DNA from: Heterocephalus glaber
Taxonomy: Eukaryota; Chordata; Mammalia; Rodentia; Bathyergidae
Reading direction: 5' to 3'
Assembly: GCF_000247695.1 (NCBI RefSeq)
Contig: NW_004624734.1
Span: forward strand, 8,290,277 to 8,354,276
DNA length: 64,000 nucleotides
The number at the start of each line of letters is the position of its first letter. Within the stretch, counting starts at the first letter, position 1. The notes beneath the pieces are model-generated. The model saw nothing but the letters and a program-made list of their open reading frames with translations. It did not search any database and was not told the DNA's origin. Below are positions 23,019 through 34,419 of this stretch, in pieces. Both the position numbers and the translations under genes were made by a program.

Positions 23019-23139
23019 CTGTAAAGGTAGAAAGTAATGAAAGATAAAGAGAGGAAGTAGGAGCATCGGGAAGAGTGTTAGCCCACTAGGCAGCCCTGAC
23101 AACATCATCTGGGAGTCCCTGAGCAGGTTGTCCACTGAG

Positions 23140-23303
23140 AGTCTATAATACTCTGGATAAGTGTCCCCTAAAAGCTCATCTATCAAAGGCTTTATGCCCA
23201 GCCTGTGGTGCTACTGGGAGGTGGTAGAACCTTCAGAGGGGGAGGCTAATGGAAAGATGCTAGGACATCTGGGTGTGTACTTGAAGGAAATGTTGGAGCC
23301 CTG

Positions 23304-23355
<52 letters not shown>

Positions 23356-23545
23356 CAGCTATGAGGTGCATAGGCCTCCTTACCATGGATTTCTACCATG
23401 ACATACTGTGCCACCACATGCCCAAGCAACAGTCTCAAGCAACCATGGACTGAAATCTCTGAAACCATGAGCCAAAATGAACCTTTCCTCTCTGTAAGTT
23501 GGTCATTCCACGTATTTTGTCATAGTAACAGAAAGCTAACATGGA
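23140..23545 (+). mobile_element. Solo MaLR-type LTR with internal (CT)n
   Basis: It has the order of the LTR at 55745: 'gtcccctaaaagctcat', 'actgggaggtgg', 'accatggactgaaatctct', 'gagccaaaatgaacctttcc', and an end at 'gtattttgtcatagtaacag'. The CT run lies in the middle. Confidence 0.7.
23306..23353. repeat. (CT)n microsatellite
   Basis: About 24 uninterrupted CT units, expanded inside the solo LTR. Confidence 0.95.
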
Positions 23546-23789
23546 ATCCCATGTTGAGCTGGAATGGTGAGCCCTGTGTATCCACACTGTGCTCACTATT
23601 GGCTGGGAAGAGCATGATCTAGATATTAAAGGTGCTCCACCTGGATGCTGTTATGGAGCTACACTTGTAGCTGAGTGGGAGCTTCTATTTTAAAGGGAGG
23701 TGCAAGTGGTTTCTCTTCATAGTCACCACGGAGAGACCTGGCCATCACCCTTCATTCCTGGTGCATGCTCTGTTTCATAGAGATGAATG

Positions 23790-24065
23790 TGAGAATCCTG
23801 TGAGAGCAAGGACTATGCCTTTTGCTCCTCTGCTGTCTCCCTCACTACTGAATTCTGTGGTAAGCTGCTGTCCTTGAATTTGTTACACATTCCCTTGTGT
23901 AAATGTGTCTTCATTCCCTCAATATATACTTATTGAGAATATAGCCTGTGATAGGTAATGTGCTGGCCACTAAGATTGGAAACAGAGATTACATAGATGT
24001 TAAATCTTCCCTCAATGTTCTCTCAGAGTACAATGGCAGGGAAGACATTAAATCATGGTAATAAG
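23790..24065. repeat. L2 LINE fragments
   Basis: 'gtgagagcaaggactatgcc' is a sense L2 3' motif. 'atatacttattgagaatata' with 'gtgctggccactaagattgg' looks like the antisense L2 3' end. These are probably two separate old insertions. Confidence 0.5.
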
Positions 24066-24079
24066 AGGTAAAGAGGGAG

Positions 24080-24236
24080 ATGACCGTGATGATAATTACA
24101 ATGGTGGTGGTGATGGTGGTAGTGGTGGAGGTGATCGTAGTGATGATGGTGACGCTGGTGGTGAGGGTGATGCTGGTGATGGTGACGGTGGTAGTCATGG
24201 TGGTGATGGTAATTTATGGTGACGGCGGTGGTGTGT
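24080..24236. repeat. Degenerate (GGT/GAT)n tract
   Basis: About 155 bp of imperfect GGT, GAT and GAC triplets, purine/T-rich on the + strand and almost devoid of C. The minus strand reads as TT(I/V) or histidine-rich artefact frames. Confidence 0.9.
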
Positions 24237-24239
24237 GAT

Positions 24240-25255
24240 TCATAGAGGGTCATAGAACCATTCTTGAGAGTCAGGTGGGAAAAGATTACTTCAGTTCCAG
24301 CTACTATGGAACTGATACTTGAGAATCAAGTTGTGAAGAAGGGACAAAGGGCATCCTCAGATGAGAGGAACAACACAAGTAAAGGTGCGAATGTGGGGTA
24401 GGCGGACACACAGAAAACAGAGAAATCCAGTTCTCTAAAGCATTGGATGCAATGAAGAAAGCAGTGCAAAGTGAAGAAAGCAATGCAAAGTAAAGAAAGC
24501 TGGAGCCATGTGTAGCAAGCATTGGCCATTGTCCTCCTGAGCCTAAGATCCTCTCAGCTGGAAGAAGGATCTACTGATGGAGCTTAAGCAAGACAGCTGC
24601 TGAATCTGAGCTGCGTGTAGGAGCATAACTCTGGCTGTAGGGCATAAGACAAATTGAAGTCATCAAAACCAAGCCTAGGGAGGTAACCTAGAGAGAAGGT
24701 GCTGGGGTTGTGGGCAAGCACCAGAGCATGAAAATGGAAAACTTCAAAGAAAGTGTGAGAAGCACTTGGCACACGGCAGCATCCTGATAATCTCTGGAGA
24801 GACTTTTATGCAATATCTGAACATTAACAACATGCAAAACCCTGTATTAAATGCCACTGATTTTAGGTAAAAACAACCTAGAAGTGTGAGTTGTTGTCCA
24901 TATAAAAGAAGTTCTAGGGAGCTAGCTAGCCCCTTCCACCACAGGAGGACATGACAAGTCCCCATCTATGAGGAACAGGCCCTCATCAAACTTGGCAGTG
25001 ACTTGGCCTTGGACTTCCTGGCCTCCAGGGCTGTGAGAAGTAAGTATTAGTTACTTAGACCACTTAGCCTGGGATGATTTTTGGTTTGTTTTAGCAGCCT
25101 GATCTAAAGCACAAGTGCACATATCGCTTTCATCACTTTATCATTTTCATACACTCAAAATTCTGGCTGACGCCTCCTACACAGAACATGCCCAGCAGTA
25201 TCCATGGAACCCTCAGTGAGTTCTCCTCTGAGACAACAGGATCTCTGGACTCAAC
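24240..25255. other. Intergenic, nothing recognised
   Basis: Unique AT-rich sequence. No gene or clear repeat was recognised. Confidence 0.35.
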
Positions 25256-25259
25256 TTCT

Positions 25260-25345
25260 TCATTCACACATGCGTGAAGTACCAACGTTACACCAGATAC
25301 CATGCTAGGATAGAGGTTTCAGAGATGATTGCGCCCTGCTCTCTT
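25260..25345 (-). repeat. L2 fragment
   Basis: 'ccagataccatgctaggata' followed by 'gagatgattgcgccctgctc' fits the antisense L2 3' end. Confidence 0.45.
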
Positions 25346-25679
25346 ACCATCAGAAAAGAGTAATTCCATCTCTTTGGAAAAACAGACATGGAATTGTTAT
25401 TACCCAAGATACTTCTCTCTGGCTGGGGTAAGATGGGAAATCATGAGAGCCTTTCTGGAAGCAATGGTGCTGACGAGAGGGTAGGGATTGGTCACGGGAT
25501 AAAAGGTGGAAGATGTCCTTGGCAGAGGAGCCATCAAATGGGAAGATAATGAAGGAAGAGAGGATGAGGCCGTCTCCAGCCCCACCACAAACCTAGTACG
25601 TGTTCCAGGACACATACGCTCATCTCTTCCTACTACTCTCCAGTAATTTGGAGTTTTTCTCCAAACCTGAGGTTTTCAG

Positions 25680-26070
25680 GTTTTTCATTTCATGATTTTC
25701 TCACAGTATGGACTTTAAATGCCAGGCTTACATGATTCCTCCCAGAGTTAGCATTTTGGATCCATATAAGCTGCCTTCAATTAGTTGGATGCCACCGATG
25801 TTCATAAAAGTACCATCATCTTGGCAGCCAGCCCCACTTCTAATTCATGAACCATGGCACGGTCCCTTATCTACTCTCTAAAATATTTATCTGCCAAAGG
25901 TGAACCAGAGCTGCCAAGAGTAGGCTGCAGCCCTAGGCTCAGACTGGCTCCATTCTTCACCAAAGCACTCTTAAAACCAGCTCTTTTGTTAGAAATCAAA
26001 TATTAATATGAAGGGTGAATAATTCATTGTGAATGCCTGAGAAGCTCAGAGGAAATCCCTAGAGGAGATT
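25680..26070. other. Candidate conserved noncoding element
   Basis: A repeat-free AT-rich block with 'cttcaattagttgg', 'ctctaaaatatttatctgcc' and 'caaatattaatatg' cores. No coding signal is seen. This is inference only. Confidence 0.25.
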
Positions 26071-26119
26071 TTGGCTCACCAGTGAGTCTATAGACTCAGA
26101 TCTATCCTCAAAGTGAGAG

Positions 26120-26220
26120 ACGCTGGTTCAGAAGAAGGGCTCTGTGGCCAGGCCACCTACATGTGAACCCAGCTCCACCAGCTACTCACTGGCCCAGTGT
26201 CCTCTGTGTACCTCCTGAGA
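26120..26220 (+). repeat. MIR fragment (short)
   Basis: 'acatgtgaacccagctccac' with 'cagctactcactggccc' resembles the sense MIR core. Confidence 0.4.
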
Positions 26221-26594
26221 TCCCTGTCCACCCTCCCCACTCTGCTCTGTGCTCCACCACACTGAGATCCACGGATAGCAGCAAGAGGCACCTGGAACTC
26301 TGCCTTCCAGTGGGTTTAAGCAATGGGAAGCCATGCAGAGACTTGAGTGGAGAAGGGGCATGCTGGGAATTTACCCCTGCAGCCCCCTCCCTCTTTGGTG
26401 GACCACTGAGGGCATGGCAATGGTCACATATCCTCTTGGGTGACTTCTCCACATAGCTCTCTTTTGCTCTGTGACCACCCACCCCTCTTCCACCCCTTCA
26501 CACTTAGTGGTAGCAACAGCTCTCAGAGTTGCTAGCCTTAGGCTGCTCACTATTACATTGCCATTTTTGAAGATTAAAAATGATCAGATATTGG

Positions 26595-26677
26595 GCCGGG
26601 GATTTAGCTCAGTGGTTCCGCCACCTGCCTTGCAAGCACAAGGTCCTGAGTTCAATCCCCGGTACCAAAAAAAAAAA
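26595..26677 (+). mobile_element. ID SINE (tRNA-Ala derived)
   Basis: The A box TAGCTCAGTGG and the B box region GAGTTCAATCC are intact, ending GGTACC and A(11). A perfect 12-bp target-site duplication (atcagatattgg) lies at 26583-26594 and 26677-26688. This points to a fairly recent L1-driven insertion. Confidence 0.95.
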
Positions 26678-26937
26678 TCAGATATTGGTGATCTCAATCT
26701 CAGATTTGGTAAGTTGTTCTTTTATCGAACCTTCCTCATTTTTTTGTGTGCTACCATTTTCTACTATAACCTTGATTGATACAGAAGCTGGGTGAACTTG
26801 AGTTGTGCCACAGTTTCATCTTTAAGATGGAAATGATAATCATAGAATCCAGTTCAGAGAGTCATTTTAAGGGTGAAATAATTAAATGCATAGCAGGGGG
26901 TAAAAAAATACCTGGCAAATTGTTTTCCAAGGGAATT

Positions 26938-27024
26938 TTTTTTTTTTTTTGGTACTGGGGATCAAACACAGGACCTTGTGCTTGCGAGGCAGGCGCCAGA
27001 AGCACTGAGCTAAATCCCCAGCCC
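26938..27024 (-). mobile_element. ID SINE (antisense)
   Basis: T(14) then 'ggtactggggatcaaacaca', ending 'gctaaatccccagccc'. Flanks 'ttccaagggaattt' and 'ttccaaggcgaattt' form a near-perfect target-site duplication. Confidence 0.9.
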
Positions 27025-27059
27025 TTCCAAGGCGAATTTGAATAATCATGAACTAATGT

Positions 27060-27190
27060 AGGAGGCTAGGAATTTGGAGCCAAAAGACCTGATTTTACAC
27101 TGACTTTCCTACTTACTATATGTGTGATGAAGAACAGATTGTTTTAACACTGATTTCAGTCTTGGGCAAAAGGAGGATAATCACACACGT
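27060..27190 (+). repeat. MIR fragment
   Basis: 'aatttggagccaaaagacct', 'tttcctacttactatatgtg' and 'gggcaaaaggaggataatca' fit the sense MIR order. Confidence 0.65.
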
Positions 27191-27196
27191 TCCATC

Positions 27197-27206
27197 GGGG
27201 GGGGGG
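27197..27206 (+). repeat. G10 homopolymer
   Basis: Ten consecutive G residues just after the MIR fragment. Confidence 0.95.
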
Positions 27207-27639
27207 ATTAAACAAAATCTGGTACATAGAGTTCCTTCCAGAAATTGTACTTTTACCTTTATACGATCCAACTTTTAATTTTGCTCCCAGTAACTACAAG
27301 CCCTCTTTCGTTTCTTTGGCAAAAGGAGCTCTCCGTGGTACTGATCTGTTTTCTGATTGCTTGGAGCCTCCATCCTGTCAAGAAGATAAGTATTGGATGA
27401 AACACAGATGTTTCTTCAGTAACATAACCTACCAAAGACCTCCCCAGTGCTCAATACATGTGTAGTATATCCAAACTGCAGAAAGGAAACTGGAGAAAGA
27501 TGAGATACAAGAAGACTATTCCTGAAAACCCAACATTGTAATGTTGAACAATGTAATGGGAAGCATCACAGTGAAAATAATGATAGAAAAGAATATCAAC
27601 AACACCGTCACAACAGTAGGAGTAATACTAAACAGTGAG

Positions 27640-27820
27640 AAGCAACATGCTATGGTGATTAAGAATGTAGCTCCCAGAGGCAGACACTTGACTTCAAATC
27701 CTAGCTCTGTAAAACTTCAGTAAGTTACTCAAATTCCTCGGAATTCTTCATCCACAGACTCAAAATAGTGGTACCTACCTCATAGTATTGTTATGATTAT
27801 CAAGTTGATTTGAGTTTAAT
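27640..27820 (+). repeat. MIR SINE
   Basis: 'tgctatggtgattaagaatg', 'gacttcaaatcctagctctg' and 'ggtacctacctcatagtatt' show a near full-length sense MIR. Confidence 0.85.
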
Positions 27821-28029
27821 GGTAAATAATCAATAGTAATTGCCTATCACTCTAAATTCCAGTCAAATACATATGAACTGTATTTAGAGTGTCTAGCACA
27901 CAGGAAACATAAACACCAGTTCTTAGCACAATTCTCAGCACAATTGTTAAGCAACATCAGTTGAAGCATTGCACATACATTACTGCTGAACATCTCAACA
28001 ATACATAGCAACTGATTACTCACATAAAT

Positions 28030-28190
28030 TGCTCTTCCTGTGCTGGGCACTGTGATAATACTCTACATATACCATCTTGATTAACATTATATAATAGCTT
28101 CTCTTTCACCTTCATTTCACAAATAAGGCCCAGGGAGAACAAGTACCTAATTTTTAGCCCAAATCTGCCTGAATCCTGAGGTTCTTTGCT
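28030..28190 (-). repeat. MIR SINE
   Basis: 'tgctgggcactgtgataata', 'ttcatttcacaaataaggcc' and 'cagggagaacaagtacctaa' follow the antisense MIR order. Confidence 0.7.
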
Positions 28191-29080
28191 TGAATGTTTT
28201 GAATAAACCCATCTCCATCCAACAAAGACAAATGCTACTCAGTCCCTTCCTGTTCCAGGAAGGTTTTTCTACAGGTTTAGAAGCCCCAGGCCTTCATCCC
28301 TAGTGGACTTCTGATTTCTTCCTTTTGGAAACAGCCCCAGTGCTAAAAGGAAAGAGGGGTGTAATGTAAGATGGGGCCATCTTACACACTTCTGGGCCTC
28401 CTAGGAAGTGTTCAGAATCACTCCCTTCTCTCCCATCTCTTCTAGAATCACACAGCTTCCACCTGGCATCCATTGCTCCCCATTCAGTGCCTCCCTTTGA
28501 TTCCTAGACTCCTGTCTTCCTGGCCGTGCTTTTGTGCTCACTCTGCCTCTCACTTGCTGAGTCACATGCACTAAATCATTTCCCATCTAGAGCCCCATTT
28601 CTTCTTTGCTTTGGTGATTATGATCATTGCCTTGATACCCTCTGAAGTAAGGGCCCCCCAAAAGACTTCTGATGTGTTTTGGTAAACTGTCAAGTTCTTT
28701 TCCCACTGACAAATCACTGTCACTCTCTCCATAGCATAGAGGAGCAAGAGGCTATCAGAAGCCCATTTTGGCACATGCTGAGATCCCACAGCAAGCCAAT
28801 ACTTTTTTTTCCTGTCTTGGACACCACTTGCTACAAAACATATGGTCCCCTAGGTTGGTTTGCTCCAATCAGAGGCTGCTGTGTTCATTTCCTTACAAAT
28901 AAGCTGCTCTCTCAAGGGTGGGGACTCCAAAATTTAGATTTCCAAATCAATCCACTGAGAGGTTGGAAGAAAATGTAAATTCCCACCTTTGAGTACGAAA
29001 TGTTATGTATGCACATCATATGCATAATCATTGCTGCGGTGATACATGTACAGCATGTGTAAATAATTTTTATGTGTGCA
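28191..29080. other. Intergenic, nothing recognised
   Basis: Unique sequence without recognised repeats or coding signal. Confidence 0.35.
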
Positions 29081-29084
29081 GTAC

Positions 29085-29255
29085 ACAAGTGGCTGAGGGC
29101 ACCAGATGCTGAGTTCCAACCCTGTCTTCACCATGTACTTAGCTTAGCCAGCAAGTCTCAGAAAGCTGTGCCTGGCCTTGTTACTTTCCTTTCTAAACTG
29201 GCAATAATAAATGCCCACCTCACAGGCTGCAGTGAGAATTGAATGAATTTACAAA
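29085..29255 (+). repeat. MIR SINE
   Basis: 'ctgagttccaaccctgtctt', 'tttctaaactggcaataata' and 'cacaggctgcagtgagaatt' fit the sense MIR order. Confidence 0.75.
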
Positions 29256-29339
29256 TGGAAAATACTGAGGACAGAGTTTGCAGCTCTTCTTTATATAACA
29301 TGGTGTGTGCATTAAATTGGACTAGGTTGGTGGCTGATA

Positions 29340-29640
29340 TGGGCTTCAGGATTTCTTTCCATATTATTCCCTCACCCTCAAATACCTTTCCTTTGCTTAC
29401 ATCAGTTCAGGCACCACCTCCTCCAGGAAGCCTTCCTTTCCTTCCTCGTGTGTTCGCAGGTGAGATCAGGGACCCTGTGGACCCCACAACCCCTCAGCCA
29501 CATGGCACCGAGACTTTCTTGTTTTACATTATAGCATCTACTCTCTCCGGACAGTGGAGGAGTGGGACAGATGGGCCCCTGGTGTCCCAGCTCCTGAACA
29601 GAGCATTATGGGCACATAATGGATGCTTTTAATCCATGAG
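29340..29640 (+). repeat. L2 LINE 3' end
   Basis: 'caggcaccacctcctccagg' with 'aagccttcctttccttcct', 'cattatagcatctactctct' and 'gggcacataatggatgctt' follow the sense L2 3' end closely. Confidence 0.7.
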
Positions 29641-29649
29641 CGTTAAAAT

Positions 29650-30170
29650 CAACTGAATTTATCTGAATTAGAATCACAAGTGTCTTCAAATCCAAAGCAA
29701 TTTGCTAGTTGAAGTCACTTGCCTGGGGGAAACAGCCACATGGAAAGAAAATCAGCAAAATCTGACCCCCTCCCTTTCCAGAAGAGGCAGTTAAGATTCC
29801 TCCCTTCAAAAAGAAATTAATTCTACCCAGAAATAAACACCCGATGCGCTTCCCAAGGAGACCATTAGCGAATCACCCAGCAGCAGGGGTTTCTTCCTTC
29901 GAGCACCCAGGGACTCGCTGTTGAAGACCCTCTCGAAGAGCGGCCAGCCTGAGTGATGGCCAGCAATTACAGGAGGCTGAGTATTTCCGTGACTCAGAGG
30001 GGCTTCTCCACAGCTGCAGGAAGCCGTTTCTCTTTCCTTTAAACTGTTTATTAAACTATAAAGCGAAAACCTACCGAGGGAACATATTTTTCTGCTTCTG
30101 CCTCCAATTAGCCAGCTATTTCCCCCAATGAAGTTTCTCCCGCTTTAGCAAATGTCTGTGTGCACGGCAG
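29650..30170. other. Candidate conserved noncoding element / enhancer
   Basis: A repeat-free block of about 500 bp with scattered CpGs, an AP-1 core (tgactca, 29990-29996), 'ttaattctac', 'ccaattagccagc' and paired 'tttattaaactata' motifs. The composition differs from its neighbours and there is no coding frame. Enhancer status is inference. Confidence 0.3.
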
Positions 30171-30194
30171 ACAGAGGGCTCCCCTCCTCCTGGG

Positions 30195-30290
30195 GAACCT
30201 TAGGCATCTGAATTTGGAGTCAGTCGGATTCAGATCCCAGCTTTCCCACAAACTAGCTGTGAGATCATGTACAAATTGCTTCCCAACCTC
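30195..30290 (+). repeat. MIR fragment
   Basis: 'gaatttggagtcagtcggat', 'tcagatcccagctttcccac' and 'aactagctgtgagatcatgt' fit the sense MIR 5' half. Confidence 0.75.
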
Positions 30291-30612
30291 CTTTTTTTTT
30301 TACTTCATTAAAATACTGAGTTTATTTCATATGTATATTTTTGTCTCCCCACCGTCTCCATGTCTGATCACCACTACTACTATGCCCTATCATAACATTC
30401 CATACATACTTAAAACCAAGCAAAGGGTGGAGTTCCATCTTTAAAAACTAAACAGGCATTTTGGACAACACATTCTTGCCAATGGAACCTGGACAGTATT
30501 TATCAAACAGGGTAGGGAAAGTTCTCATTTTGCATTATAAAAGGGATAGCCAGATATCAACTGTTACAGAAATGAAATAAGATGGAAAATTTTAACAAAC
30601 TGTTTAAATTGT

Positions 30613-30695
30613 TTTCTTTTTTGGTACCGGAGATCGAACTCGGGTCCTTGCGCTTGCTCAGCAGGTGTCGAAAACACTGAACTAAATCCCTGGCC
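30613..30695 (-). mobile_element. ID SINE (antisense)
   Basis: 'ttggtaccggagatcgaact', 'gggtccttgcgcttgctcag', ending 'actaaatccctggcc'. The target-site duplication is unclear, so it may be an older copy. Confidence 0.9.
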
Positions 30696-30699
30696 TTAG

Positions 30700-31735
30700 C
30701 TTGTTTTTTTAAAGAGACTTCCTCCCCTGCCAGAGATCTTGAATAGCCTCCTGGTCAGTCATCCAGAAGCAATGCTTCACATAATTGATGAACTTGGCTT
30801 CCACTCTGGGTGCTTCCCAGCTTTCTGGGCATCTAGGTCAAGAGCAGCAGACGGTGTTGAACAATGCAGGAGCTCACAGGAGGTGATGCATGTGCCGGTG
30901 GCTGGCTCACCAGACGGCCCTGGAGGCAGCTGGCAAACATCTGCTGCTACCAGGAAGCCCTCGGCCTTCGCAGTCAGAGGCCCATGCTGCCCAGGGTCTG
31001 GGTGGCCATGGATGAAGAGGTGTGGTCTGCCCAGTTCCAGGGCACAAATCCTAAACAGTGCATGCCACCATGGCAAACCTATTCCTCTTGCATGACTGAT
31101 TTAAGAAAGGATACAGGGCACAATTTATTGGCCAATGGGACATACAGTGAAATCTTAGGAGCTTCTGGACCAAGTATCACCATTTCCAAAAGGGAAACCT
31201 CAAGAGTAAGGATGTAAATGTAGTAAATGTTTTCTATTATTGACGGTTGGTGTCTACCTGTGATGTCTGGAAGTGTTGCAGCCATTTTGTGACCAGGAGG
31301 GCTGTAGCCTGAGAAAAGAAGCTACCTTGAAAAGATGACAGAGCAAAAAAGATGAAAAGGATGTGGGGCCTCAGTGTGACATTATTGAGCTTCTAAGTTA
31401 ACCACTCTGTTCCTGGATCCACTCTAATTTGGGGGGCACAAAATAATTATTGTCTTTTCTTGTTTAAGCTACTTTCAATGAAGCTATCTATTATGGCAAG
31501 CCCAAACCAGCCTAATATGAAAGATCTGACTTGTGGCATATTTTATCACAGGAATTTCATCTGTTTCTCTGCCCAGCTAGCCAGAAACCAGGAAATAATT
31601 AATGAACACCTACTCCACACCCACAGCTCAAGGTCTCTCTTCAATGTTATATAAAGTATAATAACAATGTTTTACAAACATAAAAGGGTGATTTTCTTCT
31701 CAAATCACTGAGACCCAGTGTACATGCCCCAGCCA
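30700..31735. other. Intergenic, nothing recognised
   Basis: Overlapping open frames of 95-118 codons occur on both strands at 30740-31217. They lack splice signals and recognisable domains. Repeat content is low. Confidence 0.35.
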
Positions 31736-31765
31736 TGGTGATGATGATGATAATGATAATATTTA
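31736..31765. repeat. Short (GAT/AAT)n tract
   Basis: 'ggtgatgatgatgataatga' is an imperfect triplet repeat. Confidence 0.8.
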
Positions 31766-32759
31766 TGGCCATCAGAATTCTCAGTTGCAGTTGACATGGT
31801 GGTTCTACCAGTTTAAATGGAAGAGGAATTTATTAAAGATCATCAGGAGAGCCCAGAGTCCCCGAGGGCCAGGGATCAGGCCAGAAGCCCCATGCCCAGG
31901 AACAGTGCCCAGCCTACCTCCCTGCTCCACCTCCCTGCTCGCTCACGGCTCACTGCAACCCCAGGGCCCCTGGGCTCTGCTGATGAGCGGTGGATGCAGC
32001 TGCCGGTCCTCAGGCTGTGGGGCAGATGCTGCCCGCCAGGCTCTGTCCTCACCAGGAAAGAGTGAGTCCACGGGGCTGGCCTCTTGGTTTTCTTTATATT
32101 AAAGCCTCGCATGGTACTGTGATGGTGAAGTCGAGGCCACATTCCCAGCTTCAGGAATGCCTGGGGAATGACCTCGAGGCTCTCCCTGGGGAGGACCCAC
32201 TCAAGAGATAGGGATTTCATCTAAGGAACCGTGTTAAAAATACAGAGTAACATGACAACAGTCCATGCTGCCATCTTTTCAGGACTCTATTTAGCTGGAA
32301 AACTCCTTTGGAACAAGCTGAAAGGTGCGAGTGGCAGCAGACGTGCCAGCTTTGGGAGTAATAAGTGGTCAGGTCACAAAACTAGGAATCGGAACACCAA
32401 AGATCACGTCTTGGTTCCACTACTATCCAGCTGGGCCCAAGTAATGGCCTGGCTTTGAATGGTGGCCTGGGAAGCACCCTTGAGACCCAAAAGAGCCAGC
32501 CTCCTGCGTCTCGGACCCCAGACCTCAAACCTCTTCTCAGGGGCTCAGGGAAAACGACCCCAGCCCTGCCTGGGCACCAGCTGACTGACGACCTTGAGGA
32601 TGTCACGAGCCTTCCTGAGGCCTCCGTCACTACATGTTTTGAAAGGTGGCCTAGACCCATGGCGTGGAAGTGTCCTTCCTACTTCATTCCTAATCCCTCA
32701 AGTGACGGCGCATCACTTGTCTCTTCAGAACACCTATCGCTTCTGTAGCAATCATTCCC

Positions 32760-32970
32760 CATTTACAGTTTTTCCCTTTTGCAGGAATCACCAAAAAAAA
32801 AAAGCAGCTTTCCCAAGAAATTTGATGCTGAAGTTTTAGTAAACTTGTGCCAAATATTTCTCAAATTAAAAGTGACCGAGGAGTGTTTTTGCAAACAGAG
32901 CACCACGTCAACATCTTCTAATAATACAACAATCTCTCCCCAAAGACGTGCCACCGACCTGTGGTGGCAG
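32760..32970. other. Candidate conserved noncoding element
   Basis: A repeat-free AT-rich block with 'caaatatttctcaaattaaa' and 'cttctaataatacaac', bounded by GC-rich sequence. No coding signal is seen. Confidence 0.2.
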
Positions 32971-33299
32971 CTGCCCGCTGACTCATCCGCCCTCTGAAGG
33001 CCTCTGCGGGGCCGTGAGTGGCAGCTCCTGCCGGCTGTGCACGGCACTTCCCTCCCTCCCACGTGTCAGGGACAGGGATGGTCTGCACAGCTCCCAGGAG
33101 AAGGGGGCCTCCTTACCTCTCACCCAGCGGAGTCCACCAGTTCTTTGGGAGAACCCAGCCCCTGGTCTGCCACAAGTGCATCACCGAGACCAGCTCTTCC
33201 ATTCCACATTCAGGAGAACAGCAGCTTCAAGACCTCACTGTGTCTACCCAGCAGCTGGTGCAAGGGTGTCAGTTCTCATAGGTCTCTTTGACCATGCAT

Positions 33300-33450
33300 A
33301 AGCTTCTGTCTGTCCTTCTGGGCCTCAGTTTCCCCATACTGCAAAATGGATATTTAAAAAACACTTGCCTGGAGGAATTAGCAGGTACATATGCACAGTA
33401 GCCCCTAGCCCACTGCCAGGCACTTGTAGGTGCTCAGTAAATGTAACTGT
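33300..33450 (+). repeat. MIR SINE
   Basis: 'cctcagtttccccatactgc', 'ccactgccaggcacttgtag' and 'gtgctcagtaaatg' are the sense MIR core and 3' end. Confidence 0.75.
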
Positions 33451-33822
33451 CCCCTCTTTTCAATGCCCTCTTGTTACCTGTGTGTCACCGCTTTCCAAGG
33501 TGCTCGAGGTGTGGCCACCCCTCCTAAATGGCCCTCCCTTCAGACCCAACTCTTGAATCCTGCAAGGTTCCTTCCAGAACTGACATGCCAGGAACTCTGG
33601 TCTCTCCCATACCATGTCTTCTACCCTAACCTCAGCCCAATCCTTGCCTTGCCCATCACTGGACCAGAACGTTTTAAAATGGTCTAGGCAGACAGTTCAA
33701 GCCACTGACTGAATTAAGGCAGAAAGAATGATGTCAATAGTGAAGTGGGGTCACTTTCAGTGATGTGGTATGGGGCTGTGGGTCCCCATCAATAAGACCA
33801 TGGGGCCTGTGATTCCATGAAT

Positions 33823-33824
<2 letters not shown>

Positions 33825-33857
<33 letters not shown>

Positions 33858-33877
33858 GCACGCACGCACGCACACAT
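33825..33877. repeat. (CA)n(CGCA)n compound microsatellite
   Basis: About 14 CA units run into CGCA tetranucleotide units and then CACA. It is alternating purine-pyrimidine throughout. Confidence 0.95.
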
Positions 33878-34124
33878 GCAGGATTGGGAGCTCCCAGATC
33901 AGGAAGGGAGTCCTTTGTGTCCTTGTTAGTTCCATGATCCGAAGCTGGGATCCTTGTGACCAAGGCCCTGTGTTCTCCTGCACCGAGTCGGCGGCCCCTC
34001 TGTGCATGGGTTGCTGTGAGGCTGAGGGAATCACTTCCCTTCAGCTTCCCTTTCCTCTCACGACAGGCCAGTGTCTGTGGGTCCTACAACAACATGGCAT
34101 TCAGTCATTGCCACAGCCCGCCCA

Positions 34125-34250
34125 TGTTCCATGACTGCTCCATTCCCGGCAGGAGAAAGTGAGGCACAGACCCATGGTTGCACAAGAGCTAGGCAGGAAC
34201 TAGATCCTGAGCACCAGTCATCCCACTGTACCTTGCCCCGTCTTCCTGCC
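34125..34250 (-). repeat. MIR fragment
   Basis: 'ggagaaagtgaggcacagac' and 'gttgcacaagagctaggcag' fit the antisense MIR core. Confidence 0.55.
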
Positions 34251-34419
34251 ATAGGGAACCAGGCCAACTTTGAGATAAGGGAATGCTTGGTTCACTGCCA
34301 CCCCTGGAAGCAAAAGTCAGGGGATGGGGATGCTACCCTGAATGTGATGCTGAGAAGGAAGACGAGGAATAATCTTCATGCTTCCTGTGGATTTAAGCCA
34401 GGTTTCACCATGGCTAATT

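Noticed and set aside
26595..26677. tRNA-like sequence with A and B boxes
   Set aside because: This is an ID SINE with a poly-A tail and target duplication, not a tRNA or BC1-type gene.
30739..31217. Adjacent 118- and 117-codon frames
   Set aside because: They overlap each other and a minus-strand frame, with no homology, splice sites or poly(A) signal to favour any of them.
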